A stretch of 64,000 nt of DNA from assembly GCF_009755605.1 (NCBI RefSeq), contig NZ_WPNZ01000004.1, positions 434,001-498,000 of the forward strand, read 5' to 3'. Under the pieces are notes generated by a model. It did no database searches and had not been told where the DNA came from. It was given only the letters and a program-made list of their open reading frames with translations. This document shows, one piece after another, positions 9,801 through 16,981 of this stretch. The DNA is from Streptomyces typhae. Lineage in GTDB: Bacteria > Actinomycetota > Actinomycetes > Streptomycetales > Streptomycetaceae. Numbering within the stretch: the first letter of the stretch is position 1; every line of letters starts with the position of its first letter. The position numbers and the translations under genes are program-made.

Positions 9801-12044
9801 CCGCGCGTCCGGCAGGCCGCCCGCGACGCCGTCGACCGGTACGGCACGTCCTGCTCGGCGACGCCGCTGCTGTTCGGCGAGACACCGCTGCACCACCGCC
9901 TCGACGCCGAGATCGCCTCGTTCCTCGGCACCGAGGCCGCGATCGTCTTCGCGGGCGGGCACGCCACGAACGTCGCCACCATCGGGCACCTCTTCGGCCC
10001 CGAGGACCTGATCCTTCACGACGAGTGGATCCACGACAGCGCCGTGCGCGGCAGCGTCCTGTCGGGCGCGCGGCGGCTGCCCTTCCCGCACAACGACTGG
10101 CGGGCGCTCGACCGCGCCCTCGCCGGGTCCCGGGCCCGTGCCCGCCGGGCCCTCGTCCTCGTCGAGGGCGCCTACAGCCAGGACGGGGACCTCCCCGACC
10201 TGCCGAAGTTCATCGACGTCAAGAACCGGCACGGCGCGCTCCTGATGGTCGACGAGGCGCACTCCCTCGGTGTGCTCGGGCGCACCGGGCGGGGCGTCGG
10301 CGAGTACTTCGGCGTCGACCGCGCCGACGTCGACCTGTGGATGGGCACGCTCAGCAAGGCCGTCGGCAGCCTCGGCGGCTATGTCGCGGCGCGGCGCACG
10401 ATCGTCGAGTACCTGAAGTTCACCGCGCCGCTGCACATCTTCAGCACCGGCATATCGCCCGCCAACACCGCCGCCGCCCTGGAGGCCCTGAGGGTCCTGC
10501 GGGCCGAACCGGAGCGGGTGGCCCGGCTGCGGCACCTCGCCGAGCACTTCCGCGACTCGGCGCGCGCCCGTGGTCTCGACATCGGCGTGTCGCGGGCCTC
10601 GGCGGTGGTCCCGGTCGTCATCGGCGGCTGGGAGGAGACCATGGCGCTCTCCAACATGCTGCTCCGCCTCGGCGTGAACGTGATGCCGATCGGCCACCCC
10701 GCTGTGCCGCGCGACGCGTGCCGCCTGCGCTTCTTCATCAACGCCGACCACACCGAGGACGAACTCGACCGCGCACTGGACCTGTTGGGGCATGCCATGA
10801 CGCAGCGCAGGACGAACGGAACCGCACGCACGGGGCCGCGCCCCGGAACGGCGCGCGAGACCACGGCCGGGACAGCACGGGAGCCCGCGGCCGGGACAGC
10901 ACGGGAGCCCGCGGCCGGGGCGGCCCGCGAGATCACACCGGCGGCGACGAACGGGACGGCACCGGCGACAGCACCGGCGGCGCCACCCGTGGCGGCGTCG
11001 AGAACGGCCCCCGCCGCGGCGCCCGCGGCACCCGCCGCGCCCGACGTCCTGGTCGCGGGCGCGGCCGGGTTCATCGGCGGACACCTCACCCGCCGCCTCG
11101 CCGAACGCGGCCACCGCGTGCGGGCCCTCGTCCGCGAGGGCAGCGACCGCTCCGCCTTCGCGGGGGCCGACGTCGAGGTGGCCGTCGGGGACCTGGGCGA
11201 TCCGGACAGCCTGCGGCGCGCGGCCACCGGGGTGCGGCACGTGTACAACTGCACGGGCCTGTCCGCGGACTGGGGCCCCTGGGCGGACTTCCGGCGCGTC
11301 AACGTCGACGGCAGCCGCAACCTCGTCGAGGCCGCGGCGCACGCGGGCGACGTCGAGCGCTTCGTGCACGTCAGCACCACCGACGTGTACGGCTACCCGG
11401 TCCGCCCCTGCGACGAGAGCACCCCGCCGCGCGACATCGGGCTGCCGTACAACCGCAGCAAGCTCCTCGGCGAGCGGGCCGTCCGCGAGGCCGCGGCGCG
11501 CGCGGGCCTGCCGCTGACCGTGGTGCGCCCGGTGAGCGTGTACGGGCCGCGCAGCAACGACTTCGTCGTCGAGATCGCCACGCTGCTCCTGAGCCGGCAG
11601 ATGGTCTACATCCGCGGCGGCGACGTACCCGCGGGGCTGCTGTACGTGGCCGACGCCGCCGACGCCATGATCTCCGCGTGCGCGTCGGGGAGCGCCGCGG
11701 GCGGCACGTACAACCTGCGCGACGCCGACCGCACGACGTGGCGCGAGTACGTCGAGGCCCTGGCCCGCGGCCTCGGCGTGAAACCCCCGTTCCTGAGCCT
11801 GCCCGCGCCGGTCGCGCGCGGCGTGGCGACGCTGTCGGAGGGCCTCTACGGGGCGCTGCGGATCAAGGCGCGGCCGGTGCTCACCCGGCACGCCGTGCAC
11901 CTCTTCGACCGCGACCAGTCCTACGCGATCGACCGGGCCCGCGACGACTTCGGCTTCAAGAGCGAGGTCGGCTTCGAGGAGGGCGTGCGGCGGACGCTCG
12001 CCTGGCTCGACACCGCCGAGGGCCGCGCCCGCGTCCCGCGCTGA
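3885..12044 (+). CDS. redL: RedL-RedK fusion: FAAL-ACP-KS-AT-ACP-oxoamine synthase-reductase
   Basis: Giant 2719-residue synthase for the 2-alkylpyrrole half of prodiginines. Order: fatty acyl-AMP ligase (YTSGSTSAPKG near residue 204); a carrier-like domain with LGLGYQ instead of LGLDS (near 667); true ACP (LGLDSK near 750); ketosynthase (from 855, DTACSSS near 1012, both catalytic histidines in EAHGTGT and KTNIGH); acyltransferase (GQGTQYPGMG near 1402, GHSIG near 1488, malonyl-type AFHS); second ACP (LGFDSLM near 1838); PLP oxoamine synthase (GTLSKAVGS near 2156). After an Ala/Thr repeat linker comes an extended SDR (GAAGFIGG near 2392, YNRSK), equivalent to the normally separate RedK. Expected chemistry: a fatty acid is loaded, extended with malonate and released with glycine as an aminoketone, then cyclised and reduced. 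GTG overlaps the redM stop; ATG at 3900 is an alternative. Confidence 0.88.
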   Translation: MTETYMTQGPSENHGRGDAPRTLVAVLRRHAARRPDALAYRFLNGTDAPGTDTLGAAPRGDLSWTFAELDLQARRVAALLQHEGAAGEPVLLLHPPGLDYIAGFLGCLYAGALAVPAYPPDTRRFGQTMPRLAAIARDSGATRALTTGELSRFAGERGDELAALGLGGLRWLVTGGPDGAGAPYAAADWREPALTADSLAFLQYTSGSTSAPKGVMVGHGNLLHNLSAIHRRLAHDSGSAMVSWLPPYHDMGLIGGILSPLYGGFPAHLMAPMSFVRRPLLWLRTLSETRASTSVAPDFGFEACVGRITDEERDGLDLSHWRLALNGAEPVRADTLDRFTERFAPCGFRRAALLPCYGLAEATLMVTGVHADEPPVVGEFDSAALGSGRASAPAAGRVTRVVGCGPAVPGLDVAVVDPATRRRVTGEGTIGEVWIAGGSVARGYWRHPEATEATFRAFLHEHGHGQDGGGDEDGGVGGDGGGTPYLRTGDLGFLRGGQLHVVGRTKDVVVVQGRNHYPHDVERTVERADSAVRAGCGAAFAVEVDGAERLVVAYEIDGRRADDAQGLLARVRSAIADEHEVAPHAVVLLKRSTVHRTTSGKIQRQACRRDFLDLGLKVVAASVARDTPPPAPVAGPSRQPVGAAVEEVLRTCVTGLSGAATHTFAELGLGYQDLLSVVGELERRHGVAVPFGDLLVRPRVDTLTGLLADRVAAGAVRAPDAVEAWLTARVAERLGLTRAAVDPALPLASLGLDSKQAVAVLAELSARTGREIPPTVVFDHPTIRAIAAHLARTGTAEPAPARHAAGPAYAAESSHVAGSTEVTEALAAASAQGTRPEERPGQPRRPAPDGGGHEPIAVVGMGCRFPGAPDAESYWRLLRDGRDAITEVPRDRWDADRVAAPDFGGFVDGVEEFDARFFGLSAREAVRMDPQQRLLLETAWRALEDAGRDPTSLAGSATGVFVGISSHDYSELQMGRLDTVDVHGATGNAHAVAAGRLSYALDLRGPSLALDTACSSSLTAVHLACDSLRRGECSLALAGGVNLMLTPGLSVAFADGGMLAADGRCRTFDDAAGGYVRGEGAGLVCLKPLSAALADGDRVHAVIRGSATGHGGRSNGLTAPRGSAQRAVVEQALARAGLSGNEVDYVEAHGTGTPLGDPVEWEGIAGAYGEGRPDGARCLVGSVKTNIGHLEAAAGVAGLIKAALVVREREVPPTLHLTTPNRRLDWDGAGLDVPTRRTPLPRRGPVRAAVSSFGFGGANAHVVLESPPEPAEPAESSESSASGASGASGASGASGELPAPPAVPASARPVHALCLSGHTPTALTTLARRWRTHLAARADTPPADLCRAAGTGRAALAHRAVLVGGSAAALDAGLAALADGTASTAVVRGTAGHGPGPRTAFLFGGQGTQYPGMGKGLYDTHPPFARNIDRADDVLRPHLGVPLTELLFTDDGTGRLRATRCCQPALVALEIALAELWMSLGVRPAAVLGHSIGAYAAAYVAGAMTFEDALRLAAVRGRLMDEQPGDGAMIACLGDASVVRDVAARYGPLSVAAVNSPTHLVLSGGRAEIERARAALAERSVVVKPLAVSGAFHSALMEGAAEPLRAAARDVRFFEPVVPWVSDATGETVGRVDGDALVDHLLGTVRFADGFGTLRRLGCTAFVEVGPHPTLLGLGRSMTTSGTDTEPLLWLPSLRRGRAGAVPGAAGDWETLLQSLGRLHCAGSTVDWAALDEGRRGPVVPVPHAVFERERYWFTPPARGEAPPQGDVSALAPAPVPAPVREAAAAHVPQDAADLVPQEAPSAPQAPDAPQTVLAQVSRVCGHPVAHIPYEARLGADLGFDSLMRTELERALQRLFPGHLNGNRERLPEDPTVAQLAALLTGAATLRDAALPVSAPAAPSVPDVADPPVRQERVFEEWPEYTELQGRLRQATADGDNPYGRTHEGYNGGRADVDGRTVLNFAAFNYLALSHHPRVRQAARDAVDRYGTSCSATPLLFGETPLHHRLDAEIASFLGTEAAIVFAGGHATNVATIGHLFGPEDLILHDEWIHDSAVRGSVLSGARRLPFPHNDWRALDRALAGSRARARRALVLVEGAYSQDGDLPDLPKFIDVKNRHGALLMVDEAHSLGVLGRTGRGVGEYFGVDRADVDLWMGTLSKAVGSLGGYVAARRTIVEYLKFTAPLHIFSTGISPANTAAALEALRVLRAEPERVARLRHLAEHFRDSARARGLDIGVSRASAVVPVVIGGWEETMALSNMLLRLGVNVMPIGHPAVPRDACRLRFFINADHTEDELDRALDLLGHAMTQRRTNGTARTGPRPGTARETTAGTAREPAAGTAREPAAGAAREITPAATNGTAPATAPAAPPVAASRTAPAAAPAAPAAPDVLVAGAAGFIGGHLTRRLAERGHRVRALVREGSDRSAFAGADVEVAVGDLGDPDSLRRAATGVRHVYNCTGLSADWGPWADFRRVNVDGSRNLVEAAAHAGDVERFVHVSTTDVYGYPVRPCDESTPPRDIGLPYNRSKLLGERAVREAAARAGLPLTVVRPVSVYGPRSNDFVVEIATLLLSRQMVYIRGGDVPAGLLYVADAADAMISACASGSAAGGTYNLRDADRTTWREYVEALARGLGVKPPFLSLPAPVARGVATLSEGLYGALRIKARPVLTRHAVHLFDRDQSYAIDRARDDFGFKSEVGFEEGVRRTLAWLDTAEGRARVPR
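7692..7770 (+). repeat. 9-bp tandem repeats in the KS-AT linker of RedL
   Basis: About nine 9-bp units grade from CCCGCTGAG through TCCAGTGAG to five TCCGGTGCG copies, all in frame. They encode a PAE/SSE/SGA linker after the ketosynthase domain. Direct reading of the bases. Confidence 0.85.
10863..10934 (+). repeat. 24-bp tandem repeats at the RedL/RedK junction
   Basis: Three consecutive 24-bp units, the first two nearly identical, encode an eight-residue TAGTAREP-like repeat. They lie exactly in the linker between the oxoamine-synthase and reductase domains, marking the join of what are usually two genes. Confidence 0.85.
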
Positions 12045-12150
12045 GCCCCGGCCCCCGACCGGGCCCCGACCGGGCCTGACCGGGCCTGACCGGGCCTGAC
12101 CGCCCGCGTCCCCGCCGTCCCCGCCGACCCCCGCCCCCGGGAGGAACCCG

Positions 12151-12978
12151 ATGCCCCGCACCGAAAGGCCGCAGGCGCCCGCCCACGCCTGGTTCACCGG
12201 CCCCGGCTTCGGGCCCGCGCCGGGCGCCGCGGATCCCGCCGGACCCCGGCTGGTCTGCTTCGGCTACGCGGGCGGCACCCCGTCCGTGTTCCGCGACTGG
12301 GCGGACCGGCTCGGGCCCGGCGTCACCGTCGTGCCCGTCCTGCTTCCCGGGCGGGGGCTGCGGAGCGACGAGGCCCCATACACGGAGATGGCGGACCTCG
12401 CGCGGGACGCGACGGACGCGCTGGTCGCGGCCGGGCACGTCGCCCCCGGCACCGGGACCGTCCTCTTCGGGCACAGCATGGGCGCGCTGCTCGCCTACGA
12501 GGTCGCCTGCGCGCTGCGGGACCGCGGCCTGGCCGGGCCCCGGCACCTGTTCGTGTCCGGCAGCAGGGCCCCGCACCTGTACGGAGGGCCGGACGGCGAG
12601 GATCTCGGCGACGACGCCCTGCGGCACCTCGTGCGCGACCTCGGCGCGCTGCGCCCCGACGACCGGGTGGGCAGCGCCTACCTGGAGCGCCGGCTGCCGG
12701 TGCTGCGCGCCGACCTCACGCTGTGCGCGCGCTACCGCTGGCGGCCGCGCCGTCCGCTCGGCTGCCCGATGACGGCGTTCTCCGCGACCGACGACCCGAT
12801 CGCGCTCCCCGCCCAGGTGGAGGCGTGGCGGGTCTGCACCTCCGCGTCGCTGCTGCACCGCAGGGTGCGCGGCGGCCACTTCTTCCTGAACGGACCCGCA
12901 CGGCTTCCGCTCCTTCGTGAGCTGCGCGCCGAACTCACCCGTACCGCCGAGGAGAGGGAACCCTCATGGACCTACTGA
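12151..12978 (+). CDS. redJ: RedJ: type II thioesterase
   Basis: Alpha/beta-hydrolase of the type II thioesterase family, 275 residues, which is normal. Motifs: CFGYAGGTPSVF near the N-terminus (oxyanion region), nucleophile elbow FGHSMGA near residue 109, and the catalytic histidine in RGGHFFL near 247. Such enzymes clear misprimed or stalled acyl groups from carrier proteins; in S. coelicolor RedJ also influences which fatty acid chain reaches RedL. ATG is preceded by GGGAGGAA. A 106-bp gap with repeated CGGGCCTGAC units separates it from redL. Its 3' end overlaps redI by 13 bp, so the two are probably translationally coupled. Confidence 0.85.
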   Translation: MPRTERPQAPAHAWFTGPGFGPAPGAADPAGPRLVCFGYAGGTPSVFRDWADRLGPGVTVVPVLLPGRGLRSDEAPYTEMADLARDATDALVAAGHVAPGTGTVLFGHSMGALLAYEVACALRDRGLAGPRHLFVSGSRAPHLYGGPDGEDLGDDALRHLVRDLGALRPDDRVGSAYLERRLPVLRADLTLCARYRWRPRRPLGCPMTAFSATDDPIALPAQVEAWRVCTSASLLHRRVRGGHFFLNGPARLPLLRELRAELTRTAEEREPSWTY

Positions 12979-14108
12979 GCCTCGCCAGGACCGTCAAGGA
13001 CCGGGCGCAGGAGCCGTTCACGGGCCTGGCCGCGACGGCCCGGATCGTCGCCGACCCGCGTCTGCCGCTGCTTCTCGCCCTCAACCGCACCCTGTTCACC
13101 CCGCTGTACCGGGCCTCCTTCCTGGCCGCGGCGGCGGGCTCCGGCGTGCTGCGCTGCATGGCGACACGCCCCTGCGACCTGGAGAGCCTCGCCGCGCACC
13201 TGGGCACGGCCCCCGAGGAGCGGCGGCGGCTCCGCGCCTGGCTCGACGTCGGGGTGCGCCTCGGCGAACTCGACCGGCGCGAGGGCTGCTACCGGCTGCG
13301 GAGCCGCACCGCCAAGGCGCTCGCGCGGGCCGGCAACGACGCCGTGGCCGCGACCCTCGAAGAGCTACTGCGCTTCCACGTGCCGGCGCTGCGGGACGCC
13401 CCGCGGATGCTCCAGGACGGCGACCGGTTCGCGCTCTCCGACCAGGACGGCCTGGTCGTCGCGCGGTCGACCCTGGTGGTGCGCCGTCTGGTCGAGGAGG
13501 CGATCAACAAGACGCTGCCGCGCACCGCGCCGGTGCGGCTCCTGGAGGTCGGCTGCGGCAGCGGCGCCTATGTGCGGTACGCCGCCGGGCTCAACCCGCG
13601 TCTGACCGCGCTGGCCGTCGATCTCCAGGCGGAGGTCGCCGAGCAGGCGGCCAAGAACATGGCCCAGTGGGGGCTCGCCGACCGCGTCGAGACCCGCCAC
13701 GGTGATCTGCGCACGCTCGACCTGCAACCGCAGTTCGACGTGGTGACGATGCACAACAACATCTACTACTTCCCGCAGCAGGAGCGCGCCGACGTCCTCG
13801 CGCGCGCCCGCTCCCTGCTCGCCCCCGGCGGCACGCTGCTGCTCACCTCGCCGTGCCGGGGCAGCGGCGCCCTCGGCCTCGACGTGCTCAACCTGTGGTT
13901 CGAGAACGCGCGGTTCGGCGGGCCGCTGCCGCGCGCGGACGAGCTGCTCGGCCAGTTGCGCGCGGCCGGCTTCGACGGCGTACGGGCCACCCGGGTGCTG
14001 CCCGGCCAGGCGTTCCGCGCGTTCACCGGCGTCAACTCCGCGACGGGGCCCGTCGGGGCGCTCCCGGCCCGCTCCGCCACCACCACCGCCGAGGAGGCCG
14101 TGTCATGA
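12966..14108 (+). CDS. redI: RedI: S-adenosylmethionine O-methyltransferase
   Basis: Class I methyltransferase, 380 residues, equivalent to PigF. By pathway it O-methylates the hydroxybipyrrole aldehyde to 4-methoxy-2,2'-bipyrrole-5-carbaldehyde (MBC). The SAM-binding motif I LLEVGCGSGAYVRYA lies near residue 193, the acidic motif II in LAVDLQAE, and post-motif FDVVTMHNNIYYF near 258. The N-terminal part looks like the helical/winged dimerisation domain common in antibiotic O-methyltransferases. The start overlaps redJ and the stop overlaps redH (ATGA). In S. coelicolor a second protein, RedF, assists this step; no redF is seen next to it here. Confidence 0.85.
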   Translation: MDLLSLARTVKDRAQEPFTGLAATARIVADPRLPLLLALNRTLFTPLYRASFLAAAAGSGVLRCMATRPCDLESLAAHLGTAPEERRRLRAWLDVGVRLGELDRREGCYRLRSRTAKALARAGNDAVAATLEELLRFHVPALRDAPRMLQDGDRFALSDQDGLVVARSTLVVRRLVEEAINKTLPRTAPVRLLEVGCGSGAYVRYAAGLNPRLTALAVDLQAEVAEQAAKNMAQWGLADRVETRHGDLRTLDLQPQFDVVTMHNNIYYFPQQERADVLARARSLLAPGGTLLLTSPCRGSGALGLDVLNLWFENARFGGPLPRADELLGQLRAAGFDGVRATRVLPGQAFRAFTGVNSATGPVGALPARSATTTAEEAVS

Positions 14109-16924
14109 CGACGAAGGCGACGAAGGCGACGAAGGCCGCGGAGACGACGGAGGCGACGGAGGCCACGGAGGCGTTGAAGACGTCGAGCGGGACCGAGGCG
14201 AGCGCCGTTCCTGCGGGCACGGCCGTCCCCGCGGGCACGGCCGTGCCCGCGGACCTCGTGGCCGTGCTCGGCGGCCCGCACACCGCAGGACCCGAGGCGC
14301 TCGGCGGCAAGGGCGCCCGGCTCGACGAGCTGATGGGGGCGGGGCTCCCGGTGCCGCCCGCGTTCTGTCTCACCACCGGGTTCTTCGAGCTGTTCCTGCG
14401 CGAGAGCGGCCTCGGCGCCGAACTCCGCGCCGCCGAGGCCCGCTCCGCGCCCCCGGCCGCCGTCCGTGAGGTCGTCCTGGCCGGGGACGTCCCGGAGCCC
14501 CTGGCCCGGACGATCCTGGCGGCGTACGCGGACCTCGGCCGGCCGCGGGTCGCCGTGCGCTCCTCCGCGCCGCGCGAGGACTCCGCCGAGCGGTCCTACG
14601 CGGGCCAGCACGACACGGTGCTCGACGTGTCCGGGGACGCGGCGCTCCTCGACGCGGTCAGGACCTGCTGGGCGTCGCTGTGGTCGGACCGTGCCGCCGC
14701 CTACCGCGCGGGCGAGCCCGCCGGCGGCATCGCGGTCGTGGTGCAGGAGATGGTGCCCGCCGACGTCAGCGGGGTCGTGTTCACCGTCGACCCGATCGGC
14801 GGCAGGCCGCACCGCCTGGTGGTGGAGGCCTGCTGCGGGCTCGGTGAGGGCCTGGTGTCCGGCAGGGTGTCCAGCGACTTCTTCGTCGTGGACGACCGCA
14901 CGCTCGACGTCGTCGAGGAACGCGTGCGCTACAAGGTCACCAAGTGCGCGCCGCTCGCGCCCGGACGCATCGGCATGACGAAGGTCGACGCCGCCGACCG
15001 CGACGCCCCCTGCCTGACCCGTGACCAGCTCACCGCCCTCGCCCGGCTCGCCCTCGACGTCCGGGCGGAGTACGGCACGGAGCAGGACATCGAATGGGCG
15101 ATGCGCGACGGGGCGCTGTACCTGCTCCAGGCCCGCCCGATCACCACCCGGCCCCGTCCCGAGACCTCCGGCGAGGCGCGCAGCCCCTACCTCCCCGAGC
15201 GCCTCCAGGAGCAGCCGGACGCCGTGCGGCAGGGCACCCTGTGGTCGCGCATGGACATCGGGGAGATCTTCGTCGGCCTGATGACGCCGCTCGGCCTGAG
15301 CTTCGCCCGCCACTACCAGGACCATGTGCACGGCGACTGCGCGGCGGCGCTCGGCGTGCGCGACACCGGTGACGTCGGCCTGCACATGGGCTTCCTCCAG
15401 GGCCATGTGTATCTCAACATCTCCTACACCTCCTACCTCCTCGGCCAGGCCCTGCCCACCCGTGACCAGCGGCACTTCACCCGCCGGTTCGTCAGCGAGG
15501 AGGTGGACCTCGCGACGTACGAGAATCCTTTCGGCACCTTCCCCGGCGGCCTGCGGGACCTGCTCTCGGCCACGCACTGGCTGCGCGCCACGGCGAACGA
15601 GATGATGGTGATGAAGGGCCGCGCCCGCACCATGGTGGACGCCCGGCTCTACGAGTTCGACCGGGCCCGGCGCCTGGACCTGACCCGGATGGGCCGCCGC
15701 GAACTGCACGCCGAACTCGGCCGCTACCTGGACTACTTCCACGACGCGCACGTCGGCTACATGCCGTACTACATCAACGCGTTCGGCTTCTACGGCATCC
15801 TCACCGAGCTGTGCTCCCGCTGGCTCGGCGCGGCGGGCGACAACCTGCAGAACCGCATCAAGACCGACATGTCGAGCCTGCGCACGGTCGCGTCGGCGCA
15901 GGAGATCTGGGCCGTCGCCCAGGCCGCGAAGGCCCGGCCGCGGGTCATGGAGATCATCGAGGCGGCGCCCCTGGAGGAGGTCGCGGACCGGCTGCGCGCC
16001 GATCCGGACGGCGAGGCGTTCTGGCACGCGCACATCGAACCGTTCCTGCGCGCCAACGGCACCCGGGGCCGGCAGGAGATGGAGCTCACCCACAAGCGCT
16101 GGATCGACGACCCCTCGTACATCTTCCAGATGATCCGCCGCTATGCCGCCGACGGCTTCACCGCCGACGACATCATGGGCCGCAGCCGCGCCCGGCAGGA
16201 GGGCGACGCCCGGGAGGTCCTGAAGAAGCTGCCGCTGCCGCAGCGGGCCACCCTTGAGGGCCTCATCTCGATGTACGCCCTGTGCAGCGAGCTGCGCGAG
16301 ACCACCCGGATGTCGATGATCACGTCGATCTGGCTGGTCAGGAACGTGGTGTACGAGGTGGGGCGGCGGCTCGTCGACGAGGGGCTGCTGCACTGTCTGG
16401 ACGAGGTGGCCTACCTGGACTTCGCCGACGTACGCCGCTATCTGGCCGGTGAACTGCCCGCGCGCGTCGTGTTCCCGCGGGCCGGAATCGAGGAGCGGCG
16501 GCGGGTGCACGAGTACCGCAACCGACTGCCGGAGCCGCCGCTCACCTTCGTCGGCGAGCACGACAGCACGCGCGCGGTGCGGCCCGTGAAGGACGGGGCG
16601 CGGCTCGCGGGGCTCGGCTCCAGTCCGGGGCGGATCGTGGGGCGGGCCCGCATCGTCGAGGACCTGGTGTGGCAGGCCGACGAGTTCCAGGCCGGCGAGA
16701 TCCTCGTGACCCGGCACACGGACGCCTCCTGGACACCGCTGTTCGCCATCGCCGGCGGGGTCGTCACGGACATCGGCTCGATGCTCTCGCACAGCTCGAT
16801 CGTGTCGCGGGAGTTCAACGTGCCCTCGGTGGTCAACACCAAACACGCCACGCAAGTGATCAACACCGGCGACATGGTCATGGTCGACGGCGACACCGGT
16901 GTCGTCGAGGTCGTGGAGGGCTGA
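14105..16924 (+). CDS. redH: RedH: prodiginine-condensing ligase (PEP-synthase/PPDK-like)
   Basis: ATP-dependent ligase, equivalent to PigC, that joins the bipyrrole aldehyde to the alkyl pyrrole to give the tripyrrole. It is 939 residues. The N-terminal PPDK-type ATP-grasp domain contains LGGKGARLDELM, VAVRSSAPREDS and VVVQEMVPADVSGVVFTVDP. The C-terminal swivelling domain contains the phosphohistidine motif GSMLSHSSIVSREF near residue 898. The middle part, including aromatic-rich QDHVHGD and YVPYYINAFGF-like stretches, is where RedH/PigC proteins differ from true PEP synthases. The first 55 residues are Thr/Ala/Lys low-complexity repeat and look dispensable. ATG at 14105 overlaps the redI stop (ATGA), so an upstream in-frame start is not needed. 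Confidence 0.87.
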   Translation: MTTKATKATKAAETTEATEATEALKTSSGTEASAVPAGTAVPAGTAVPADLVAVLGGPHTAGPEALGGKGARLDELMGAGLPVPPAFCLTTGFFELFLRESGLGAELRAAEARSAPPAAVREVVLAGDVPEPLARTILAAYADLGRPRVAVRSSAPREDSAERSYAGQHDTVLDVSGDAALLDAVRTCWASLWSDRAAAYRAGEPAGGIAVVVQEMVPADVSGVVFTVDPIGGRPHRLVVEACCGLGEGLVSGRVSSDFFVVDDRTLDVVEERVRYKVTKCAPLAPGRIGMTKVDAADRDAPCLTRDQLTALARLALDVRAEYGTEQDIEWAMRDGALYLLQARPITTRPRPETSGEARSPYLPERLQEQPDAVRQGTLWSRMDIGEIFVGLMTPLGLSFARHYQDHVHGDCAAALGVRDTGDVGLHMGFLQGHVYLNISYTSYLLGQALPTRDQRHFTRRFVSEEVDLATYENPFGTFPGGLRDLLSATHWLRATANEMMVMKGRARTMVDARLYEFDRARRLDLTRMGRRELHAELGRYLDYFHDAHVGYMPYYINAFGFYGILTELCSRWLGAAGDNLQNRIKTDMSSLRTVASAQEIWAVAQAAKARPRVMEIIEAAPLEEVADRLRADPDGEAFWHAHIEPFLRANGTRGRQEMELTHKRWIDDPSYIFQMIRRYAADGFTADDIMGRSRARQEGDAREVLKKLPLPQRATLEGLISMYALCSELRETTRMSMITSIWLVRNVVYEVGRRLVDEGLLHCLDEVAYLDFADVRRYLAGELPARVVFPRAGIEERRRVHEYRNRLPEPPLTFVGEHDSTRAVRPVKDGARLAGLGSSPGRIVGRARIVEDLVWQADEFQAGEILVTRHTDASWTPLFAIAGGVVTDIGSMLSHSSIVSREFNVPSVVNTKHATQVINTGDMVMVDGDTGVVEVVEG

Positions 16925-16981
16925 GCGCCCCGCCCGCCGGGACAGCACCCGCGGTACACGAGAGGAAGCGAGACGCTCCAG

